The notes beneath the pieces were generated by a model. That model was not told where the DNA came from. It worked only from the letters and a program-made list of their open reading frames with translations, and did not search any database. A program made the position numbers and the translations under genes. From Flavobacteriales bacterium (GTDB lineage: Bacteria; Bacteroidota; Bacteroidia; Flavobacteriales_E; Vicingaceae): a stretch of DNA of 64,000 nucleotides. How positions within the stretch are numbered: position 1 is the stretch's first letter; every line of letters begins with the position of its first letter. This document shows, one piece after another, positions 1 through 6,873 of the stretch. The stretch covers positions 88,777 through 152,776 of the forward strand of contig JACJZB010000008.1 of the NCBI GenBank assembly GCA_020635815.1, read 5' to 3'.

Positions 1-304
1 TATCTTTGTCTTTTACGGCAAGGGTAACGCCCGAAACCAATTTGTCTAAAAAGGCTTCGTTACCAAGAATGGGAACAGGGTTGTTCAGGTTTTGCAAAAG
101 TAACTCTACTGCTCGCTGGGCTATATCCTGACTAATGTTATTTATAGCAGCCGTTTTTTCTATGAGTATTTGCTCAATAACGGGTTTTGAAAATGGACGT
201 TCATAGACTTTTAAGTCTTCGTGACTTTTAAAAGTCCAACCCATTTTGCTCAACCATTCGGTTACGGGTTTTTCTACTCCGTTGAGTTCTGATAAATTTC
301 CCAT
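1..304 (-). CDS. hsdR: Type I restriction endonuclease subunit R, N-terminus only (gene leaves the window)
   Basis: The frame opens with ATG at 304-302, sharing one base with the mcrC stop codon, and stays open to base 1, giving about 101 residues. It begins MGNLSELNGVEKPVTEWLSK and continues with GWTFKSHEDL. This is the usual start of HsdR, where an 'E...(P/V)..WL...GW' segment precedes the nuclease domain. HsdR is the ATP-driven translocase and nuclease subunit that works with HsdM and HsdS. The nuclease and helicase motifs lie outside the window, so intactness cannot be judged. The family call rests on the N-terminal pattern plus the hsdM and hsdS genes in the same operon. Local base composition is higher in GC (25 of the first 60 bases) than in the neighbouring mcrBC genes. 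Confidence 0.75.
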   Translation of the reverse strand, partial: MGNLSELNGVEKPVTEWLSKMGWTFKSHEDLKVYERPFSKPVIEQILIEKTAAINNISQDIAQRAVELLLQNLNNPVPILGNEAFLDKLVSGVTLAVKDKD

Positions 305-1623
305 TATTCTAAAATATCTTGTTTAATTCTATTGATAAATTCTGTCTGCCTTATGTTGAACTGACTATCATCTATCTCCTTATGTAATTGTATGCCATCA
401 ATGGCAAATTTTATTTTCAGACCATCATCTTGTAATAAGTAAGGACTTCTAAATTTTTCATTAGAGTACTTCTCTTGTATTGACAATGGATATAGTAAGC
501 CACCGACAGTAACTTTTTTGTTCACTTGTGTAAGTATGTAGGTGTGTATTTGGAAGAAATCAGCTCGGTCAACATCACGATAATCAGCTATCATTCTCTT
601 GTATTTAGCATCCCAAATCATCACCTGATTATCTTTTTCAAATATCAAATCGGGGATAAGATTTCTCTGAAAAAAGTACTTGGGATAAGCTACAAGATTT
701 TGGTTTTTCAAATGCCAACCTAAAGGTTGTAAGTTTTTCTTTAGAAGTGACCTTAGATATTGCTCCCAAATTTCGGCCATATCCAAAAAGAAACCTATGC
801 TCTCTTGACGTTTGTTTTGTTTTAAGTTCTCGGCCTTTTGTTGTATGATATCCCAAGATAAATCAATTAAGGGTTTCCAAGATTTATAAATTTCCTTGTA
901 TCTGATGTTTTTATATTGATTATACGAAATTGTTTTGCGTTGAATTTTAGCATCAAAAATACTATTCAAAGCATTTTGAGCACTATCAGGCAGATTAATT
1001 CCAGTTTTTCCAAAATCAAAATCCATTTTCAAAATATGATATGCTTCATTGACTATGGACAACATATCTTCATCTAAAGCTTTCTCATATGCATAGGACA
1101 CAATCTCATTAGAGGTTTTTATTGGTAAAATGGACTTCCTTACATCTATTCTACCGCGAACCTGAAGCCCTTGATGTTTTTTCTTGACAGTTTTTTTCGG
1201 CACTCCGTGCAAATTGGCGTTGGCCAAATGCTGAACCCAAATAATTGCAATGATCTTTTTTATAAAGTGTTGCCAGTCTGATTCACTTGATGAGGTCAAT
1301 GAAGTTGTTATTCGGACATTGAATATTTGCTCTAACATTTTGAGCAATGCTCGTTCTCCAAATCTAGGTTTTATGGTAATCTTATAAGTTTTAACTCCAT
1401 CAGAAAAGCTCGCTTCTCCTATAAAACGGCCTGCTCTCCATTGGTGAATACTGTAATCATATTCAGCCAAATAAGCATCATCTTGATTGTTAGCGAACAC
1501 AGGGTTGAACCAAAAAATGGCATTTTGGCATTTCTCCATAAATACTGGGATAGCCGCTTTGCTTAACTCTTTATCATCAAAAGCTAAGCAATCATTGGCT
1601 GTAATATTTATGATTTCTCCCAT
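304..1623 (-). CDS. mcrC: McrC, nuclease subunit of the McrBC restriction system
   Basis: 439 residues. McrC partners McrB to cut DNA carrying modified cytosine. Residues 278-290 hold the typical McrC segment FFLDMAEIWEQYL. A PD-(D/E)xK nuclease core follows: PD at 324-325 (in LIPDLIF) and the D-A-K triad at 338-340 (in WDAKYK). The N-terminal half carries the family's '(K)PR' region near residues 85-92. The ATG at 1623 lies three bases after the mcrB stop, and the stop overlaps the hsdR start by one base, so the three genes look translationally coupled. The gene is AT-rich compared with hsdM. It seems intact. The exact modification recognised cannot be read from the sequence. Confidence 0.85.
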   Translation of the reverse strand: MGEIINITANDCLAFDDKELSKAAIPVFMEKCQNAIFWFNPVFANNQDDAYLAEYDYSIHQWRAGRFIGEASFSDGVKTYKITIKPRFGERALLKMLEQIFNVRITTSLTSSSESDWQHFIKKIIAIIWVQHLANANLHGVPKKTVKKKHQGLQVRGRIDVRKSILPIKTSNEIVSYAYEKALDEDMLSIVNEAYHILKMDFDFGKTGINLPDSAQNALNSIFDAKIQRKTISYNQYKNIRYKEIYKSWKPLIDLSWDIIQQKAENLKQNKRQESIGFFLDMAEIWEQYLRSLLKKNLQPLGWHLKNQNLVAYPKYFFQRNLIPDLIFEKDNQVMIWDAKYKRMIADYRDVDRADFFQIHTYILTQVNKKVTVGGLLYPLSIQEKYSNEKFRSPYLLQDDGLKIKFAIDGIQLHKEIDDSQFNIRQTEFINRIKQDILE

Positions 1624-1626
1624 ATA

Positions 1627-3384
1627 TTATTTTCTAAAAATGCTTCTCAATTCTTTGAGTTTCGCCTCTTTGGTTTCCTTATCTAAATTGCCTAGAAAAG
1701 CAGATATAATAGGCTCTATCGAAATACTCCAGATAATATCTATAGCCCCATCATTTCTGAATATTTGATACCTCAGTCTACTTGAGCCTGTTATATCCTT
1801 GAAGCTTTTATAAATGTTTACAATTTCACCAAAAAATGTATGTCCTATTTCATATTGTGGACCTAATTCTGGTAAGTTTTTAAGATGCTTATTTAGTGCA
1901 ATACAATTAGAAATGTATTTGTCAACTTCCTCAGGCTTTAATCTCGTGTTTAAATGCTGATTTTTATGCCAAATAATTTCTCTTAATACTCCTTCATTAA
2001 AACCATATGGAAACCATAAAAATCGTCTTCGTAAGGCGAAATCAATTTGCTCTAATGAAAAGTCAATCTCATTCATTGTTCCAATCACATAAAGATTATT
2101 TGGGATAGTGAGTTTTAAACCACCTATCGACAAATCAATGGGTTGATCTCTGTCTTCCAAGGCAGAAAATACTTCTCCAAAAAGACGAGACAAGTCAACA
2201 CGATTAATTTCATCAAGAATCAAAACGTGAGGAAGATGGTCGTTAATCGCTTTTTCACAAATTTCAAAGAGTTTTCCTTTCGTTACTTTGGTTTCATTAT
2301 TTACAAGTTGATACCCAGCAATGAAATCTTCATAGGTATAGTTGGTATGTAGTTGTAAACGGTGTATTCTTTCACTTGCGATATCAATGTTTTCTTCAAA
2401 ATACTTTTTTACATTTTCAGGACTTGACAAAAATTGATCTTCTATGATTGCTCTTGAAAGTCTTTTGGCGGTATGTGTTTTACTTGTTCCGGGAGGGCCA
2501 TAGAGTATGATAGCTTTTTTATACTGTAAACCTTGAACTTCAGAAAATCCTTCTTGTGTTAATGAATAATTCCATACTCTTTTGAATTGGTCTTCATAAA
2601 AGTCAAAACCTGGTCGATTGACTAAAGAGGTGAGCTTTTCTCGAATTAAAAATATTTTTTCATCTGTTGTTTTTTCTTTGATTTCATCAGTGACATCAAG
2701 CAAGCCTTTGAAACCATTCACAATGTCTCTTTTATGTGTATCAGAGGCGATTCGCTCATATTTATCTGGCTTACTAACATAAAGAAGAATATTGGACGTT
2801 GCCAAACTCCAATCAGGGATATTTTTTTTTGTTTCTTCAGGAATGATGTATTGGTCAAACTCTTGACCATATTTGTGATACAGACAAAAGGCTTCTGTCC
2901 AATTGGATAATTCATCTGCGGTAATATTTTCGTTTTCTTGGGCTTTTTGGAACAAGAACTCGATTAGGTATAATACGAATTTAATTTCGTAATACTTATT
3001 GTTTTTGTGATACATACCCGCACTACCAAAACCATCGGGATAGATGTCTTTTAAATCTTGATCGCTTAAACCTGTTGTTCTTTTCGTTTGCTCTTTTTTT
3101 CGCCAAACAGAAATATCATTTACCGCAAAGCCCCACAACCATTCTGCGTGGGCAAAAACCAATTTAGTTGGTAAATCCGCATTTGTAAATTGCGTTTTTA
3201 TCTTGGCTCCAAAGCTATCTCCGCCCTCTTTAAAATTCTCTACATAATTGGTGAAACAATTTTGCAGGGTTGTGGTGTTTAAAACATTTGGCGTATCGGA
3301 TAAAATACTGTTTCCTTGAATAATGAATTCATCACAAAAGGTTTTAAAATACTGATAAATATTTTCTGCGTAACTCAATCTCAT
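1627..3384 (-). CDS. mcrB: McrB-like AAA+ GTPase subunit of McrBC restriction system
   Basis: 585 residues. The N-terminal 280 residues are a poorly conserved region, presumably the DNA-recognition part. The C-terminal AAA+ module has Walker A GPPGTSKT at 296-303, Walker B VLILDEINR near 387-395, the McrB-type sensor segment GTMNEIDFS at 445-453 and an arginine cluster (LRRRF) just after. In characterised McrB this module uses GTP and the signature reads MNTxDRS; here it is MNEIDFS, a diverged form. The gene starts three bases after the hsdS stop and ends three bases before mcrC. It seems intact. The target modification is unknown, because the N-terminal domain did not match any family I could name by eye. 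Confidence 0.85.
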   Translation of the reverse strand: MRLSYAENIYQYFKTFCDEFIIQGNSILSDTPNVLNTTTLQNCFTNYVENFKEGGDSFGAKIKTQFTNADLPTKLVFAHAEWLWGFAVNDISVWRKKEQTKRTTGLSDQDLKDIYPDGFGSAGMYHKNNKYYEIKFVLYLIEFLFQKAQENENITADELSNWTEAFCLYHKYGQEFDQYIIPEETKKNIPDWSLATSNILLYVSKPDKYERIASDTHKRDIVNGFKGLLDVTDEIKEKTTDEKIFLIREKLTSLVNRPGFDFYEDQFKRVWNYSLTQEGFSEVQGLQYKKAIILYGPPGTSKTHTAKRLSRAIIEDQFLSSPENVKKYFEENIDIASERIHRLQLHTNYTYEDFIAGYQLVNNETKVTKGKLFEICEKAINDHLPHVLILDEINRVDLSRLFGEVFSALEDRDQPIDLSIGGLKLTIPNNLYVIGTMNEIDFSLEQIDFALRRRFLWFPYGFNEGVLREIIWHKNQHLNTRLKPEEVDKYISNCIALNKHLKNLPELGPQYEIGHTFFGEIVNIYKSFKDITGSSRLRYQIFRNDGAIDIIWSISIEPIISAFLGNLDKETKEAKLKELRSIFRK

Positions 3385-3387
3385 AGT

Positions 3388-4620
3388 TTAACTTTTAATG
3401 GTTTCTTCTACTTCTTCAAACTGCGCGATAAATTCCTGTGGCAACCTGACTTTGCCCGTAAGCAAGTTTTGCATCAAAGATTTTTTTAAGCGTTGAAGCG
3501 TTTGGATTTTGGTTTGTTTCCTTGAAATTGACTCATTGATAGGTTTTGCCTGTTCAAAGATTAGTTGCTGTTCATTAATGTCGTTTGATAAAGGAAACTT
3601 GAATGAACCATACTCACGAGAATTAATATTAGGCTTCGCTCCAACTCTTTGCATTGCAACTTTAAAAGCTTCAAAAATGTCAGACTTGGCAACCAAGTTA
3701 AAGTACTCTGGTAAAATCAAATCTGCATTAAATGTGAATTTTATCAAGTAGCCTGCATAAGCTGAAAGCCCCATTTCTTCCTTATATAGAAGTGACTTCC
3801 CTACTGTGTCTCCTGTACGTGCAAACAGAAAGTCATTATCTTTCAATAGGTAATCTTTAACTTTATCCTTTTCAATTCCTGCTTTATTTTCTTCTATCAA
3901 ATTGCCAAAGTCGTCAATATCTGTTATACGGATATATCTTGGTTTTCCTTCCACAAAATCAACTGCCGAAGCATTGGCTCCGTATTGACCACCGCAAATA
4001 CAAACATCTTTCAACTTCTTCACTTCCCACCCCTTCGGCACTTTCCCAAACTTTTCATCTTCATAAAATTCATCTTCGCTACGCCAAGTACCATCAGGTT
4101 TTAGTTTGCCTGTGAGCAAATTTTGCATCAGGGCTTTTTTGAGTTTCTCGGCTACCTTTATGCTGTTTTGGGTGGCGGCTATGGCTTCATCTACTTTGGA
4201 AAGTAAAGTGGCTATGGCGGTTTGTTCGGCTGGGTTTTCGGGGTATTCAATTTTAAATTTCGCAAGAGTTCCTTTTTTAATATAAGGTGTAGCACCATCT
4301 TGCTTTTCTCTGTGAATACGAAGTCTTAAATTTTCACCCAAATAATGAAATAGAAAAAACACATTCACTTTGAAATCTGAAAGAATATATGTTCGTTGGT
4401 AAGCATCGAATTTTCCATTGTAATAATGGACATAGCCAACATAAGCGCCGTTTCCTGAAATCAAAATTGCTTCTTCATCAAAAGCATAATCTTTTATAAA
4501 TGAATAGTCCTTTGCACAAGTATAAAAACGGTATGAACCATTCTCATCACCTTCATTGGCATCTTTTTTCCCTGTTTTTATATCAACAAGGTCTTTTAAA
4601 TTTGCTTCAACCCAATTCAT
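3388..4620 (-). CDS. hsdS: Type I restriction-modification specificity subunit HsdS
   Basis: About 410 residues. HsdS chooses the DNA target of the type I enzyme. The protein has two target-recognition halves, each followed by a helical spacer ending in the same motif LMQNLLTGK (about residues 164-172 and 382-390). This is the usual pseudo-two-fold layout of HsdS. I chose ATG at 4620, which shares one base with the hsdM stop (TGATG), over an in-frame TTG three bases upstream. The two spacer repeats are also very similar as DNA (3451-3493 and 4105-4143), so half-exchange by recombination is possible. The middle part (TRD2, near ICGGQYGANASAV) resembles ordinary HsdS domains. The gene appears full length. 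Confidence 0.9.
   Translation of the reverse strand: MNWVEANLKDLVDIKTGKKDANEGDENGSYRFYTCAKDYSFIKDYAFDEEAILISGNGAYVGYVHYYNGKFDAYQRTYILSDFKVNVFFLFHYLGENLRLRIHREKQDGATPYIKKGTLAKFKIEYPENPAEQTAIATLLSKVDEAIAATQNSIKVAEKLKKALMQNLLTGKLKPDGTWRSEDEFYEDEKFGKVPKGWEVKKLKDVCICGGQYGANASAVDFVEGKPRYIRITDIDDFGNLIEENKAGIEKDKVKDYLLKDNDFLFARTGDTVGKSLLYKEEMGLSAYAGYLIKFTFNADLILPEYFNLVAKSDIFEAFKVAMQRVGAKPNINSREYGSFKFPLSNDINEQQLIFEQAKPINESISRKQTKIQTLQRLKKSLMQNLLTGKVRLPQEFIAQFEEVEETIKS
3451..3493 (-). repeat. HsdS C-terminal conserved-region repeat, copy 2
   Basis: Direct DNA repeat encoding the second KK-x-LMQNLLTGK spacer of hsdS. It matches the copy at 4105-4143 with only a few substitutions. Such repeats can serve as recombination points that swap target-recognition domains. 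No silent hsdS cassette is visible in this window. Confidence 0.6.
4105..4143 (-). repeat. HsdS central conserved-region repeat, copy 1
   Basis: Partner of the repeat at 3451-3493, lying between the two target-recognition halves of hsdS. Shared features include the stretch read on the plus strand as TTTTGCATCA and the codons for LMQNLLTGK. Confidence 0.6.
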
Positions 4621-6674
4621 CAATTCAACACCTTTAAAAGTTCATCAATCGTTTTATCCAAAGTGGTTTCTTGCTTGAGTGTGGCTTTAAACTCCGTAAT
4701 GGCTTGTTTTAGGTCAATTTCTTCTTCGGGTTCAAAGGTGTCCACATAGCGGGGTATGTTTAGGTTAAACTCGTTTTCTTCCAATTCTTCCATATCGGCA
4801 ATGGCAAAATAGCGTTTGCGTTGCTCGGAGTCTTGGAGCATTGTAATAAGTTCCTGCACAACAGCATCTATGGCATAACGTTCTTTCAGTGCGTGCTCGT
4901 GGCATATGGTTATTTTGGCTTCCTTTTCTTCTTTTAGTTTGTTCAGGGCATTTTGAGCGGTTTCTACTGCTTTCAGTTGCGTTTTGGCCGGCTTCTTACC
5001 TTCGGCTTCTTTATCAACAATTACGGTGTTGGCTTTAGCTAATTTTTCGCTTTGCTTTTCAATGTCTTCGGCATAATATTCTTCTATTTCCAAGAGTTTA
5101 AAATCAAGGTCTTCTTGAATCAGCGTTTTTAAGCGTGTTTTTTGGGAGTCAATCCACGTTTTGGCGGTTTCCAAATCGCCCCAACTTTCTAAAATGGTAG
5201 AAATACGCAGTATGTCGTGTGGCAAAAGCACATTCATATTGGCTTCTTCCTTGTACCAACCTTTTTTGGCAGCATACACCATCAGTACCTTGTCTTTGCG
5301 GTGAGCTGGTTTGTTTTTGTTGATAAAGAGAATAGCACCCGGAATGGTCGTGCCATAAAACAAATTGCCGGGCAATACCACTATGGCATCAATGATATTG
5401 TGCATTTCGGTAAACTCGCCATTGTGGTCTACCTTGCCTTGCAAAAATCCTCTACGGATTAGGTACTCGTCATCTGCCTTGCGGTTTTGTCCATCTTCTT
5501 CTTCGGTTTTTTCGGGTTGTCCACGAAACAAAACCCCTTGCGGACAAACCACACCTGCTTTGCCGTCATCTTTTATGGAAGCAATAATGTGCTGCAAAAA
5601 GGCAAAATCTCCGTTGGAATAGGGCGGTGTGCCATAGACCAAACGCTCATACGGGTCAGAGTAGCCTTCTTTGGGATATTCCAATTGCGGTGAGCCGTCT
5701 TTCTTGTTTTTGGTTTTGCCTTTGCTGTCCTTTTTGGGTTGCCCTGTTTTCGTCCAATTCTCTTGCGAAAAAGGGAAATTAGCCATACACAAATCGAATT
5801 GCTTAATCGCTAATTCGTTGTCCTCTTCGGTGAATTTTGGGTCGAGCAGGGTATCGCCTTTTTCAATGCGGGCATCCAAGCCGTGCAAAATCATATTGAT
5901 ATTGGCAATCGCCCACGTGTTCCAAACATCTTCCTGCCCAAAAAGGCGAATGGCTTTGGCGTTGTTATAATTGGCTTTGCAGTATTTGGCGGCATTAATC
6001 AAGAAACCACCCGAGCCACAAGTGGGGTCATACACCGTATTTCCTTTTTGTGGTTTCAGATATCGCACGATAATGTCCACCACTTCCTGCGGTGTATAGA
6101 ATTGTCCTGCGGTGGTGCCGCCTTTGTTTTCATCTGCAAAACGCTTGATTAAGTACTCATAAGCATCACCCAATACATCAACCGAAGCGTTTTTGTTGCT
6201 CAAATCCACGGCATCCAAGTAGCTCACCAAAGCAGTCAACACTTGCGGACTTAGTTTTTTACTTCCCGAGCCGTCAGGTGCAGGTTCATTCCAACGCACG
6301 GTATTGATAACGCCTTTGAGAACGGCTTTGCCGTTTCTGTCCACATTGGCGTCTGCAATTTCGTTTACCGCTTTATTCAGTTTTTCATTTTTCTTGTCAG
6401 GCGAAGCATCACGCACATCTTTCCAAAAGCAATCTTCAGGAATTTTGAAGTCGTGTTTTTCACGCATTATGATTTCCAACTCTCGTTCAGTCGGTTGTCT
6501 GCCTTCACGTTTTACAAATTCTTTAATTTCGTTTTCAGTTTCCCATTCGTAGTTGTCGGAAAGTCGTTTGAAAAAGAGTAGCGAAAGTATGTAGGCTTTG
6601 TAATCTTCTACTTTGTCACGCAGGATGTCCGCCATCCCAAAAAGTGTACTTCCTAATGCTTGTTTTGTTATCAT
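4620..6674 (-). CDS. hsdM: Type I restriction-modification DNA methyltransferase subunit HsdM
   Basis: 684 residues. This is the adenine-N6 methyltransferase of the type I system. An N-terminal HsdM helical domain (LFFKRLSD) leads into GQFYTPQEVVDIIV (about 191-204), the AdoMet motif DPTCGSGGF (216-224) and the catalytic motif NFPFS (299-303), the NFPF variant of N-P-P-F. Residues about 550-615 are charged and helical, probably a coiled coil. The ATG at 6674 follows a non-coding stretch, so this is the first gene of the five-gene defence operon. Base composition is clearly richer in GC than most of the window (30 of 60 bases in 5641-5700), which suggests transfer. The gene seems intact. Confidence 0.92.
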   Translation of the reverse strand: MITKQALGSTLFGMADILRDKVEDYKAYILSLLFFKRLSDNYEWETENEIKEFVKREGRQPTERELEIIMREKHDFKIPEDCFWKDVRDASPDKKNEKLNKAVNEIADANVDRNGKAVLKGVINTVRWNEPAPDGSGSKKLSPQVLTALVSYLDAVDLSNKNASVDVLGDAYEYLIKRFADENKGGTTAGQFYTPQEVVDIIVRYLKPQKGNTVYDPTCGSGGFLINAAKYCKANYNNAKAIRLFGQEDVWNTWAIANINMILHGLDARIEKGDTLLDPKFTEEDNELAIKQFDLCMANFPFSQENWTKTGQPKKDSKGKTKNKKDGSPQLEYPKEGYSDPYERLVYGTPPYSNGDFAFLQHIIASIKDDGKAGVVCPQGVLFRGQPEKTEEEDGQNRKADDEYLIRRGFLQGKVDHNGEFTEMHNIIDAIVVLPGNLFYGTTIPGAILFINKNKPAHRKDKVLMVYAAKKGWYKEEANMNVLLPHDILRISTILESWGDLETAKTWIDSQKTRLKTLIQEDLDFKLLEIEEYYAEDIEKQSEKLAKANTVIVDKEAEGKKPAKTQLKAVETAQNALNKLKEEKEAKITICHEHALKERYAIDAVVQELITMLQDSEQRKRYFAIADMEELEENEFNLNIPRYVDTFEPEEEIDLKQAITEFKATLKQETTLDKTIDELLKVLN

Positions 6675-6873
6675 TTATTTATTAGTTCGTTTTTAATTAT
6701 TCAATTCGTTTTCTGTTTCTGTCCGTGCGTTGGCAAAAAACAGCTCTTTTGGTTTTTCAGCGTTGGCTCGTGTGTCGGCAAAACCAAATGTGCTGTTTGT
6801 GCGGTTGGCTTTTTACACTGAGCGATAACATGCGAATAAACACTATTGTGTTTATCCACATCATATAATTTAT
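6675..6873. other. Non-coding boundary between fdhA and the defence operon, with inverted and direct repeats
   Basis: No gene is seen in these 199 bases. A 19-base imperfect inverted repeat (6738-6756 and 6780-6798, about 16 matches, starting AAACAGC and ending GGTTTT) encloses a 23-base centre. Three copies of a GCG(G)TTGGC word lie near 6727, 6760 and 6801. The stretch presumably holds the hsdM promoter and perhaps the end of the formate dehydrogenase transcript. It may also mark the edge of the acquired defence island. Confidence 0.5.
6738..6798. repeat. Imperfect 19-base inverted repeat at defence-island edge
   Basis: The left arm 6738-6756 reads AAACAGCTCTTTTGGTTTT. The right arm 6780-6798, reverse-complemented, reads AAACAGCACATTTGGTTTT. 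The arms can form a long hairpin. Function is unknown: terminator, recombination site or dispersed element. Confidence 0.6.

Noticed and set aside
5365..5970. Several open frames on the plus strand opposite hsdM
   Set aside because: They lie antisense to a strongly supported gene and have the odd composition of shadow frames.
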